From the NCBI GenBank assembly GCA_021399445.1, contig JAJTUQ010000004.1:2046001-2110000 (forward strand): a stretch of DNA of 64,000 bases, in the 5' to 3' direction. Origin of the DNA: Xylogone sp. PMI_703. Lineage: Eukaryota > Ascomycota > Leotiomycetes. Of the stretch, positions 34,072 through 44,942 are shown piece by piece. Positions within the stretch are counted from its first letter, which is position 1. The number at the start of each line of letters is the position of its first letter. The notes under the pieces were generated by a model. It had not been told where the DNA came from, searched no databases, and saw nothing but the letters and a program-made list of their open reading frames with translations. Position numbers and translations under genes: made by a program.

Positions 34072-35182
34072 ATGTCCTCGTTGCAAGACTCTACGAGAGC
34101 TACCTCCCAATTATCGGATTTGCTTCTCTTCCCAAGACACGAAATATGTCGCACGATGGAGGAGCCCAACAATCCGGTGACTCCATCCTCATTGTCTCTT
34201 CTCGGTGTTGTAGGCAGGCCATTCCATTACCGTCCACTCAGTTCTGAAGACATGATTCGTCTTATCGTTCTCAAACCAGGCAAAGCAGACGAAAGGATTA
34301 AATGCACAATCATTACCGCAAAACTTGTCAATACTCCCAAGTATGAGGCCGTGTCTTACACATGGGGCTCTTCAGACAAGCTTGTCGTTATCTGGTGCGA
34401 TAGAAAGAAACTAGAAGTCACCCTAAATCTTTACACTGCTCTGAGAACTTTCCGACATCCGATTCAATCGAGGATATTATGGGCCGATGCTATATGTATT
34501 AATCAACAGGATATACCAGAACGTAATGCACAAGTGCGCTTGATGCGTCAAATCTTCCAGAGGGCATCGCGTGTTCTTGCTTGGCTTGGTCCTGAAGACA
34601 GGCGGGATTATGAAGCTATGGAATTAATCCAAGAGATCAGGGACACATGTGTCAGTGCGGGATATAGTGATCCTCAAGATCTTGTGGATCATAAGATTTT
34701 TCAAACTCTCGCGGGGCCTCTTTATCCATCACTCACCTTGGGAACGTAGGCGGTGGCAAGATTGGAGATCCCTTGGCCGTTTCTTTGAGCTTCCATTCTT
34801 CTGTCGGACGTGGGTAATTCAGGAAATACAAGCTTGCTCGAACTCTCTCGCTGTCTGTGATAGTAGAGAAGTTCCATTCAGCTATATTCAATTTGCCGCA
34901 TTATGGCTGATCCGCCTCCCTCCCGGTTTCAACCGTGGGATATTCACAGATCGTGGACTTTCGAATACGGTATATATTCGTACTCTAACTAATCAAGGGA
35001 CTACGCTATTGACACGGTTGGAGCAATTGAGGGGCTTTTTTGCACCGGACCCACGAGACAAGGTGTTTGCATTTCTCAGACCAGAAGATAATAGATTTGA
35101 GCCTATGCAAAGCCCCACCTTTAAAGAACATCTTATGACCATCAAGCTGAAGAGGAATATCGATAGTCTGTGTCGCAACTGA
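34072..35182 (+). pseudogene. HET-domain gene, frameshifted and 3'-truncated
   Basis: The frame from 34072 (alternative ATG at 34156) encodes a good HET start: PFHYRPLSSEDMIRLIVLKPG, KYEAVSYTWGSSD, ILWADAICINQQDIPERN, RLMRQIFQRASRVLAWLGP. The frame closes at 34749, while the expected continuation (PWERRRWQDWRSLGRF, FCRTWVIQEI, APDPRDKVFAFL) is read in the next frame from about 34710 to 35182. No intron with canonical ends corrects the phase, so a 1-nt (or equivalent) indel near 34690-34730 is inferred. After the DPRDKVFA block the protein soon ends, losing the variable C-terminal half usual in HET proteins. The 3' end overlaps, on the opposite strand, the end of the gene at 35006-35809. Confidence 0.75.
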
Positions 35183-35809
35183 AGCCCCTGAGGATGAAGC
35201 CCCAGTGCTGGTTCTGCTAGAATGGCGTGCGGGAATCTTTGGTCCAGGTTTGATCTTTTTATCACTAAGATCAAAATAACTCACTTTCCGGTGAAGGTTG
35301 CCGGCAGGAGCCTGGATGAAATGGTCCAGCTGATTGAGGAATTCGTATCTCAAAGTGATCATCTCTACTGCCCACTCCTTTGCGCTTGCAGAGAGTTGCA
35401 TATCCTTGAACGCGGGGTCCAAGACACGGACTCGAAAGTTGTGTGTTAATCCCATACGCTGATATAACTCGTCCCAGTCATCCTCCTCTGATATGCAGTT
35501 ACCACGTATACTTAGAATGTAATTTCTGGCGAAATAGAACAGGTTGGCGCGCTCCGGTTCTTCAGTTTTGTACTCAACAAATTGATCCCAAAGGGTTTCA
35601 GCGGTTGATTTGTCAAACTCAAGGAACTGTAATGTTTCGACGCTTTCTAGTTGATCAGGAATTAGGACGGTAGCTTGGGAGTCAATACTGTCTTCAGAGA
35701 GATAGGAAGTGTTGGACACTGCTCTGAAACCGTTGACAAGTACTGGATTGCTTCCACGAATTTTGAGGATTTGGAGGGAGGGCTCCGACAAAACTGAAGT
35801 GGAAGACAT
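35006..35809 (-). CDS. Unknown fungal protein with a tail antisense to the HET remnant
   Basis: Single open frame, 267 aa, ATG at 35809. The first 170 residues look like a folded soluble domain: ETLWDQFVEYKTEEPERANLF, then DELYQRMGLTHNFRVRVLDP and a helix carrying acidic and basic residues. A Ser/Thr/Gly-rich linker follows (RHSSRTSTGASSSGASVATQ). The last 50 or so residues are read from the complement of the HET gene segment that codes for APDPRDKVFAFL, so this tail is probably not ancestral. The gene may originally have ended or spliced elsewhere. No family was recognised and no signal peptide or membrane segment is present. Confidence 0.6.
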   Translation of the reverse strand: MSSTSVLSEPSLQILKIRGSNPVLVNGFRAVSNTSYLSEDSIDSQATVLIPDQLESVETLQFLEFDKSTAETLWDQFVEYKTEEPERANLFYFARNYILSIRGNCISEEDDWDELYQRMGLTHNFRVRVLDPAFKDMQLSASAKEWAVEMITLRYEFLNQLDHFIQAPAGNLHRKVSYFDLSDKKIKPGPKIPARHSSRTSTGASSSGASVATQTIDIPLQLDGHKMFFKGGALHRLKSIIFWSEKCKHLVSWVRCKKAPQLLQPCQ

Positions 35810-37147
35810 GATGTTGATGATAAGTGATCAATAACTGAACCGTACTGATAAATGCAACCATGGAGTGTGATGATTACTTGAACTAACTCCTAAGATCGCA
35901 GAAAATAGTGGGAGTCTTGAAAATCGAAAAAAGAAAAGTGAAGTAGAAATATTTCCAGGTCTTTGGTAGACTGTAGGTTCGTATTAGCGTCACTTTTGGC
36001 CGAAAGGGGAATTTCGGTTTGGACCGAGCACATGACGTCAGGTGATATCGGTGAATTTAGGCAGCCTGTTCTATACACATGCAACTACCCACCAAAGGAC
36101 ATGGAGGTATTCTAACAATACTAGAGCTCATGTGATTTTTTTCAGCACATCTAAGTTTTGAAATAGTATAACCATGTGCTTCAAAGATCATCCTCGTGAC
36201 TTTGCGCATCATAGTATCAGTGGTACTGGTAGGCCCTTGAGGCTCAACACTTGTACGTGATGAAGACTATAGACAAGTCTGTAATACTCTAGGGATAATT
36301 ATAGGACTGAAGGATCTCAGATAGCGAGTTTGACCGATGTAAGGTTGCTCTCAACATCGACATATTACAGACATAGAGTTGGCAATCGTGCAGGAGAGGT
36401 CCTACATAGTTTCAACTAAAGTATAATATGCATGGGAGGTAACGATGGTGGGTAATTAAAGATTGGGGTGGTAAAAGAACTGAAAAACGGTTTTGCATGT
36501 GGGCATGCTATACTATGGTATTTACGAAGGCTCACGCTGGATCAGGAGTACCACGGAGGTATTTGCTCTTTATAGGAGACTCAATAACTGCGCTCTTGTA
36601 CCAAGGTTATTACGGCCATCTACATATAAAATTTTTCAAAGGGAATAACTAAACTATAGGAGTCGTTCGTCATGACCTCTCTTAGTCTGGATTACAAATC
36701 AAGTGCACCGCATTAACAAAATCGCAGTAATGGTATTATCAATAGTTTTACCAATTCATGTATGAATAGGCTCAACACTGTTCTACGCTGCCGCTCTGCG
36801 CACGTAAACAGGATTTGATCTCTGATATGTTACGCATCTCCAAATACTCTATCTGGGAGTCATACGGTGAGATGGGGTGATACCGAATGAGTACTTGGTG
36901 CGGCGTAATGGTCTCGACCTTCTTCTTATGAGATAGTTCCCTCCACTAAGTCCTTGTTTCCCGCTTGGCGTATGCAAGAGGAGGGGACCGTGGCGGGGCG
37001 CTTCGCCCAAGTAATTTTCCGAGGCGGCATGGGAGCGCAAGGATAGAGAATGATTAATTATCATCGCATTATAAAAGCTAGCTATTACCAACCAGGTGAA
37101 TCAGTTATTATTATTCTGATCGAGGAAGTTCTGTTCCAGAAATAAAA
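35810..37147. other. 1.3 kb intergenic region
   Basis: Divergent region between the unknown gene (minus) and the peptidase (plus). The frame at 36849-37091 (-) and other short ones lack signals. No repeat or RNA gene was recognised. Confidence 0.4.
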
Positions 37148-38470
37148 ATGGCACGCATGACAATCAGAGATCTTGGCTACACACCCGGACAGCTGCCAGC
37201 CGGACCTAAAAACTCAATCCTTGATGTTAGAGGTAAGTCACTATCAGTCCCCTCGAATTGCCATTGCATCTGCTCAAGTGATACTACACAGGAGTTCGCG
37301 TTGGTCAAGTAACGAATGGAAAAGATGGGGATGATGTCTGCAATGGAGTAACCGTCATCTTCCCTCGCCATCCCAACGAGATCCATATCCCCTGCTATGC
37401 TGGGATACATACTCTCAACGGTAATGGCGAGGTGAGCGGCACACACCAGATTGCAGACTGGGGCTATACTAATACTGTTTGTCTCTTTCGGATATGCCCT
37501 AAAATTATACTGACTTGAAGTTTAGCCACTCGCGTTAACCAATTCTTGTAGCTTTGGAATTGTATTCCATACTATCTGGCAGTGGGTTCTTGATCAGAGT
37601 CGTAAGAATGGCACTTCACTCGCAGATCTAAGCCACAATTATGGCACCCCTATTGTTGGAGAGACGGCAGACTGGTGGCTGAATGACGTCCACAAGTCTC
37701 CGCTGCAGGCCGAGACTGTTCACCAGGCTTTCGAAAACGCTTTGGTCCAGGAGGAAGTTCAAGAAGGACAGCATGGAGGTGGCGCAGGAATGACATGCCA
37801 CATGTTCCCCGGAGGTACTGGAACTAGCTCCCGAGTTGTTAACGGTACAGACGGTAAAAGCTATACTGTTGGGGTAATTTGCCAGTCAAATTACGGGCTG
37901 ACTTATGACCTTCAAATCGCCGGGGTACCTATGGGCAAACTCATCCTCAAGGAGAAAGGCTCCCCAGTACACGAAAAGGTGGTAAAGCCCAGTGTTGGGA
38001 AAGCAGATGATGGGAGTATTGTCATATACCTGATGTAAGTTCAGCCGCTCACATAAATTGATGCGTCTAATTAGATATATAGCACCGATGCTCCAATGTT
38101 ACCTCATCAGCTTAACCGTCTTGCTAGGCATTGTGCTGTAGGTTTAGCCCAGGTGGGTGGTCATGGGGTAGGACGCAATTTTTCAGGAGACATTATTCTT
38201 GCCTTATCGACAGCCAACAAACCTGATGAGCGAATGTCGATTTCCCATGTAAATGGTGTTGGGCAAGTTGAGGTTAATCAAATTGAGATCATCAGGAATG
38301 AAAGTATTGACACTATGTTCCGAGCGGCATCTGAGGCGACAGAGGAGGCTATTCTAAACTCTATGGTAGCTGGACGAGCTGGGAGAGATGGGTTTGATGG
38401 TATCCATCTGGATGGTTTTCCAGTAGACTTTGTCAAAGAGATGCTTGCGAAATATCGTGTTGATGTATAA
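37148..38470 (+). pseudogene. S58 family (DmpA/BapA-type) aminopeptidase with a one-base frameshift
   Basis: Exons 37148-37232, 37292-37476, 37525-38034 and 38083-38470 with introns of 59, 48 and 48 nt. The family pattern is clear: NSILDVRGVRVGQ, DDVCNGVTVIFPR, PLALTNSCSFGI, QHGGGAGMTCHMFPGGTGTSSR, then GSIVIYLITDAPMLPHQLNRLARHCAVGLAQVGG and a TEEAILNSM block. In this N-terminal-nucleophile family the precursor cleaves itself before a Ser, and the G-S of DDGSIVIYL is the matching site here. Between PLALTNSCSFGI and VFHTIWQW the frame changes by one base at the TTT of 37559-37561, and total exon length is one over a multiple of three. Without the extra base the product would be 388 aa, near the family size. 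It is either a pseudogene or a sequence error. Confidence 0.82.
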
Positions 38471-38937
38471 AGCTGGAGGCTAGCGCTACCTAGACGTATT
38501 CTATATGGTGCTACGATATAGTAATAGTATTTTAAACCGATAATGATACCGCCTAACACTCATACTTCTGGTCTAACTACGAGTCATATATTGCCCAACT
38601 AAATGATATGTTCTTGGTGGAGCAACTTTTTAATGTTATTGTAAAGCTACCGTACATATCACTCGCGGATGCGTTGAGAACAGGAGCAAAATTTCCCGCA
38701 GAGTATCTGGTATATCAAATCTTTGCTCTCTGAATTTGAAACAGTGTATTCTGTATAGAAACGGTGTTTACAAACGAGAGGGAGCTGCTACTCTTCAGTA
38801 TACATCATCCTATTTTCCGTTGCACATTCTACCACTGTTAAAATAGAAACGTATTCCAGTAACTTAGAAGATGTGCGCCAATGGGGTATCAACTACTTTT
38901 TTTATATCGTATCCAAACCGTAAAGCCATTCATTCAT
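38471..38937. other. Intergenic between convergent genes
   Basis: 3' flanks of the peptidase and the membrane-protein gene. Nothing is supported. Confidence 0.35.
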
Positions 38938-40236
38938 TCAATGCACATGAGGGACGTATTGTGTCCAATTCACTGAGAGGAAGACTTTTGGCTCCAGAGC
39001 CCTCATGCCAAAAAAGACCTCCACAAGAAGATACATGCGCGCAAGAGCATAACACCAGGTAGCAATCCAATAAGGGATCGATTTCGTGCGCGACCGATTT
39101 GGCAACCACCATGTCAAGCCCGCCATAGGTACCCAGAGATATATAACACCTAACATGGAACAGACAGAGATCTTCCAGAGCAACGATTCAGTGTCCGAAG
39201 GAAAGTGGAACTTCCAAGCCGCAAGATGAATACCATTGAACAGCGTTCCGATGGTAAAAACACAGACATGGTCCCAGGGGCCCCATTCGGAACTGTGACT
39301 CTCGTTGACAGCGGGCATAAACCAGGACGTCACGCGGGCGTGCGCTGTGAAGTTATCCTTGAGAATAACGCGCAAGTCAGAAGGCACTTGGTCCCCTGCA
39401 CTGATAACTTCGAGGCGGCTGAGTACCATAGGTTTCTCAAACCAAAACCAGTCCCAGCCGTGGTCGTGGGCTTCTTTGGGAGGAGGCCTATACCATTCAG
39501 AGACCTCATGAAGCAAGCAGATGCTGCGTGCAAGATCGCACAAATGCGTGGAGGTAATGCCCGGGTCTGGAATAGGGGTGAAAGTCTCTAGGTCCATGGG
39601 CTTGTGCCACCAGAAGAAGTACATCAGACCCGTGCAGCCGATGAAAGCTACGGTGGCCAGTTCGAGGGTGGTTATTGGGAGATGTTGATTGATTCGGGCA
39701 CATATCTGCATCATGAACCATATTGATTGGACCAGTGCTATGGTTTTTGCCAGCCAGTCTGCGTTACTTCGGTCATGAAGCTCTTCAAGTGGGATCTCCG
39801 GGATGGACAGTATACCCTTTTGAGTGAGCCAGATGAGCTCTTTAACGCGGAATATATACTTGTGTGTGTCCCCGCCCTCCGACATAACTCTATATCCACC
39901 CATTTCCGCATAGAATCCGTGGGTCATTGTCCACCAGGGATATATCTTCTTGAGAGCCTCGACCGAACTCCTCGCGTTACGCCATTGCTCGCAGGAGCTA
40001 ACAGCAAGGCCATCGGGGCAGATAAGCGCGACGACCCACCATTTTATTTTGTGCAGATAATTACGGAATGGTGTACTATGTGGAGGAATATTCACGTGCA
40101 ATACCGTCCAGGTGTTAAGGAGAAGCACGGCGAGGCAACTGAGCAGAATACTGAGAGTTCCTCTACCATTTGGATCCTGCACGAAGCCCGATATGACGGT
40201 CTTGTTGGAGGCGATGGCTACGTCGTAGTCAAGCAT
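38938..40236 (-). CDS. Multi-pass integral membrane protein of a fungal expanded family
   Basis: Single open frame. The first ATG in frame is at 40236, giving 432 aa. The N-terminal FVQDPNGRGTLSILLSCLAVLLLNTWTVLHVNIP is typical of a large group of fungal membrane proteins whose function is unknown. Further segments: IKWWVVALICPDGLAVSS..QW, WWTMTHGFYAEMGGY, KELIWLTQKGILSIPEIPLEEL (a helical cytosolic or lumenal stretch), ALVQSIWFMMQICARI, LELATVAFIGCTGLMYFFWWHKPMDLE. Two or three C-terminal helices (LLWKISVCSMLGVIYLWVPM, IATWCYALARMYLLVEVFFGMRAL) follow. Six to eight TM helices can be counted. No catalytic residues were recognised. Long plus-strand frames across this gene are antisense shadows. 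Confidence 0.82.
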   Translation of the reverse strand: MLDYDVAIASNKTVISGFVQDPNGRGTLSILLSCLAVLLLNTWTVLHVNIPPHSTPFRNYLHKIKWWVVALICPDGLAVSSCEQWRNARSSVEALKKIYPWWTMTHGFYAEMGGYRVMSEGGDTHKYIFRVKELIWLTQKGILSIPEIPLEELHDRSNADWLAKTIALVQSIWFMMQICARINQHLPITTLELATVAFIGCTGLMYFFWWHKPMDLETFTPIPDPGITSTHLCDLARSICLLHEVSEWYRPPPKEAHDHGWDWFWFEKPMVLSRLEVISAGDQVPSDLRVILKDNFTAHARVTSWFMPAVNESHSSEWGPWDHVCVFTIGTLFNGIHLAAWKFHFPSDTESLLWKISVCSMLGVIYLWVPMAGLTWWLPNRSRTKSIPYWIATWCYALARMYLLVEVFFGMRALEPKVFLSVNWTQYVPHVH

Positions 40237-41627
40237 ATCGAGCGGCCGCTGATCCAAAGGCTCGACATGATCCTACGCCTAGGTAATATCGCAACACTGG
40301 TGATTGTGGATGGATGTGAAAAATAACAGGAAAAGTGCTTTTTAGACCTTGGACTAGAACTGACTTAATAACCAGTTAATAAGAGGGGTTAGACAAATAC
40401 ATCCCTTCCACGCGGCCATGGTCAGCACCCAAGCACCCCTCAGCACCTTAAGTAGGGTGTCTTCATGCTGGCAAGAGGCGTAGACTGTATATAATTAGCT
40501 GCACTCGCCACGTAATGGCTACCCCAAGAGTTCGACAGGTCACAAAAGGCTGGGCTCTGTAATTAAGGTGCTGCACCATTCGCAGGATAGATGATTCCTC
40601 CATGCGCCATTCCGTTGTGCCCAGCGCGGGGGATGTGCGTCTTCACCTCTTCACGGCCAGTCAATACTGCGTCTGCTTATCTTGGAACGTCCAGCGCGTC
40701 GGCCCGTATGGGTTAAGAAGGTCTAGGCAGGTTAGCTGCAGCCAATGAGGCAGGGAAAAAGGCATAGAAAATAATTGCCTCTCATACAGCCGCACAGCCA
40801 TTCCTGTAGCTATTCGGTCCAGAGCCTTGCACGACGGAGTGTTATTAAGCTTTACTCTACGTCGAAATAGACCTTACACAGTATCTTGTTAACCTGTATT
40901 AGAAGTAATAACAGATATATCGATGTGTAAACAATAATAACGGGTGCTACGGAATAAGAAGCTTTAGGTTTGCCATCTGTCAACACACTATGGTTCGGGC
41001 CGACAGGATCATAGGGTGGTGGAGAACAGCTTGCGTTATGAGGCTGAGATCCACGGGCGAACCTGATTTGGATAATCTTTCGTAACCAGAATGGAAGTTA
41101 GACTGGAATGGAAGTTCCTTCGTATTTAACAGTGAATAAGTTGTCGTAGGGGAGGCAGGGGCAATATACCAAAGTGTCAGTAGGCCAGGCTTGGTTTTGC
41201 CCCTAACCCATACGCACACAACAGTCTATTGCGGTCAGATGGCCCTATGGCCAATAGATATCCGTTATGAATTAGTTTCCAGGCCCTGATGTGGCTCTGT
41301 AAAACACTAGTATGGCAGTAACCTCAGCATAATACACATCTCTTAGAAGCATACATTGAGAAGATAGCCTAGATTGAGCTTTATAAAGAGTGAACCTACT
41401 TTATACTTTACCCTCCTATTGATCCTGCTTCACTAACGCCGTGCTCACATTACAGCCACCATTCTAGTATACTTGTGTTCTCTTCGCGCATTGTTAAGCT
41501 TCGAGTTACCATTGCAGCTCTCATGAAAAAAGCCACTTTAGCTTATATGAGATTTAGAGTTTGATATTATACTATATTTTCAAGATTGAAAGCAAATCAC
41601 AATCATAATAACCACAATATTCGCTCA
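40237..41627. other. 1.4 kb intergenic region
   Basis: No gene is supported. The 79-codon frame at 40980-41219 (-) has no family features. The stretch 40400-40700 is less AT-rich than its surroundings but holds no open frame of note. Confidence 0.4.
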
Positions 41628-43385
41628 CTATACTTCCATGACTGGCGCCAATCCCCTCCAAAAGTCACAATGCTGCGTCAGATCACCTGGGATGACCTCC
41701 ATCTCGGTAGCATTGGTCTGTAACTTCAAGCGCTTACCAGAGCCCCTTCCAAATGGTGCCCAATACGGTGCATGCGAATACTTCTCGGGATTTGGATTTA
41801 GTGTTTTGACAAAACTGACCCAGTAATCCATAACGACTGGGACAATGTCGGCGTTGATGCCTTCGTACGTTGCCGTATCAGCGCTTCCCGCATTGGTTGG
41901 TCCGAATATCGCTGAAGTCTCAAAGGTATGTGGAACGCCTTGACCGGCGTTGATAAGGACTGGATCGAGCACGTTGTAGCGATAATTCCACACTTTCTCT
42001 GGTGAAACGAACTGCGCTACTGAGATTGCTATTTGATTACCAGGGCAGGTGAATGTGGCATCCCCATAGATGGCGGAAGCGGAAGGAAAATAAGCAGCAT
42101 GGCCAGGAAGTGGGGTCATCAGAGGATACTGACGGTTGATTGATGCCAATTGACTATTACTCAACTTGGGATAGTTGTTCTTGAACCAATTAGAGATATC
42201 GGCCTGACTTGTTGCATTAAAAGCAAAGATACTGCCCTCGTCGGTATCATCGCCAACAAGGACAGGAACCTTAATGAATTTCCCTTTCAAGAACGAATTG
42301 TACGGTCGATCCGTAACGAAAACTCCGTCAGTAACGGGTAGGAAATACCACTCAGGTGCAGGTGAGCTGCTACCTCCTGGAAATGGCTTAGCAATGTTGG
42401 CTGCCTGAATAGTGCTAATGTTAACAGAGCGAAGGCATTCGAGCTGATCCCGAGAAGTTGAGCAGCCGCAATCATCAACGAATTCATCAAACTGGAACTC
42501 CATCTCTGGAACAGTACGCTGTGTCGGCCAAAAAGTGGACTCAGGCACGGCACCTACGAATAAATGATCATTACGACCACCATGAGCAGCGAGATGATGC
42601 GAGACTGAGCCGGCACCGGCTGAAGCGCCGTGAATTACAACGTGATTAGGATCACCACCAAACTGTTTTTTCAGGTTAATACACCTCCAATAATTTAGCA
42701 AAAAAAGACAAATTATATGACTCATCTTACCAGGTGAATGTATTTCTGCACCCACTCAAGGACTTTGCGCTGGTCCAGCAAACCAGCATTCAGATCCCCA
42801 TCTCTTCTCACCTTCTCACTGGCAAGGAATCCCAGTGCTCCAACACGATAGTTGAAATTGACGAACACAAGGTCATATCCGGAACTTTGGATAACGCCAG
42901 TACCATTGTAATTAGCGTTGGAGTTGGTCGCATAACCTCCTCCTTGAATATAGACCCAAACCGGGAGCTTCGATCGCGGCGTGGCGTTGCTTGGAGTGAA
43001 AACATTGACAAATAGGCAGTCTTCCGACAACGAACTGCTCACGGTTTGACCGGTTCCAACACAAATCGGGCCAAACTATCTAATAAATAAGCAGCTATAT
43101 CAATTACGAGGTTATACTTTATTCAAAGGGGTTTCCCACGCTGTTGGCATCCTGGACTGTTTGGGTGCGGATTGGGTCCTCCGGAGCCCTGAATCTTCGG
43201 TTTCCCAACGGAGGAGCTGCATATCTCATGCCCAGGTATTGATCAATTCCTGCGTCAATTCTCACTCCGCGATAAGTTGAATACCCAAGATTTACAATTG
43301 GTTCACTATGGTCATTGCGAATACTTGGGATTGAAATCGCCGACGCCAGTTGCAGAAGAGAGATTAGTGTTGCGAGTTGATACAT
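41628..43385 (-). CDS. Secreted type-B carboxylesterase/lipase
   Basis: Exons 43140-43385, 42731-43075 and 41628-42662 give 541 aa, with introns of 64 and 68 nt. A signal peptide opens the protein (MYQLATLISLLQLASAISIP). Family blocks: GIDQYLGMRYAAPPLGNRRFR, SEDCLFVNVFTP, VWVYIQGGGYATNSN (oxyanion-hole motif), VFVNFNYRVGALGFLAS, the nucleophile elbow GASAG with Ser211, a DDTDEGSIFAFN acidic segment, and a late region where the catalytic His is expected (GVPHTFETSAIF). The enzyme hydrolyses carboxylic esters outside the cell. The length fits fungal members of 520-560 aa. No lesion was seen. Confidence 0.93.
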
Positions 43386-44942
43386 GGTTGGCTATATGAA
43401 TAGCTCTCTCTCCCCAAGTGAGCGCAGATCTCTTCACTGCGAATTTTCTCAATAATCGATCCTACAGACAACTGCCATATTTAACATACCAACAACCCAT
43501 GGCCATGAAAGCCGGTTGAGCGGAGAGCGTGACTGAATAATAAACTAATCCCCCGCCAAACCCCTCTTTTACGTTCAAGTCTAAACGGCCGGAAGGTATG
43601 CATGAGCCCAATGAGAAGCCCATGATGGTCCAGACCGCATCTCTATGAGGGGAAATGCTTCCTTGCTTTTTGTCTTCATATTTCCAGGTAAAATTTTCCA
43701 CAAACATAATGTCTAGGATTTGGGACGCTAGTTGATTTGTTGGCACTAAGAAATTAAATACGAACAGAATGAAGCAATTGAACCTAGGGATACTAAAGTC
43801 CTTTAACCGATTTCGGATAGTAAGAGCCTGTTATTGCAGGTAGAAACCTCTGACTCATTGCGTCAAGGTATGTGATTGTGTAAGACATGTCCTGCCAATA
43901 ACCCGACAGAAAATATCCCGTAGAAGCACTAATGAAAAGTCACAAATGCTTACTGAGCATACAAGTGCGCTTTTAAGCTTTTGTGAGGCGACTCAAAACT
44001 CCAGTATCAATCTTGGAGACGAGATATTGCATATGCTGCCGTGTTTTCATATGGATACGCGTTCGACATGGGAGAAGATGGCAAAGTTGAGGCATTGCTT
44101 GTTGGAATTGCGAGGCTGAATTTGGTGAGACTATATTAAGATGTATATCAACTGTCGTTCGAGTTTTGTAAAACTTGTACAACTTGTAAAAGGCAATTAT
44201 AAGAATTAACTTTTCTAAATACTAGATTTTACAATTATATTCATTAAAAAAGGGCGAAGCTTAATTTCTTAACGGCATAGCCCGTTTATGCTGTTAATCG
44301 TCCAGGTTTCTTTTTTGATGACCATTAAGGCCGTGGATTATAGTATTATTACACGATAATTGGCATTCACCAGCAACTGTTCTCAGTCCTTTAAAGGCAA
44401 ATAATTCCGGTACGAGGCCAAAATCTAAGGTCATTATTAGCATTGTTTAATTATGTTAAATAGATAAACTTGTATTCCTTAAAGTTTGTAGCGTTTAAAG
44501 GTACCAAAATAGCAAGACATTTGAACAAAAGTGTAGAACGAAGAGAATATCGCATACTCAACATTGTCCCTGTGTATTAAACGGAAGATGAGTAGAGTTC
44601 ACCACGCAAGCAGCTGTTTACGTTATCACCTAATTGATATCGGGGGTTCACCCAGGTTCTTTAACACTCCTCAGAAATACCTAGAAAGGTCTACTGAAAG
44701 GGAAGGATAAAACCGAGCGATTTCGTTCTCAGGCGGCCGGTGCCGTTGCTACGACTTGATATATGTCCTAAATTCGTATTGATAAGAAATATCCTTTCTC
44801 CCCGAGTGACATCCTTTAAACAATACTATAAAATTCTCCTTCGACATCTTGATCCCAATACTACGAGGTCTTCTGCTAAGTCAAGGAAAAGTAACGACTT
44901 TGAGATTACTATAAGTAGACACGCCTGTTTAATTGTTTGAAA
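43386..44942. other. 1.5 kb AT-rich intergenic region
   Basis: Strongly AT-rich from 44200 on. A 94-codon minus frame at 43462-43746 has a protein-like stretch (EGFGGGLVYYSVTLSAQPAF) but no known family and no start context. It is not called as a gene. Confidence 0.4.

Noticed and set aside
39205..40326. Long plus-strand frames (128 and 199 codons)
   Set aside because: Antisense to the membrane-protein gene, which has far better family features.
43462..43746. 94-codon minus-strand frame upstream of the carboxylesterase
   Set aside because: Partly protein-like but no family, no clear promoter and no partner exon.
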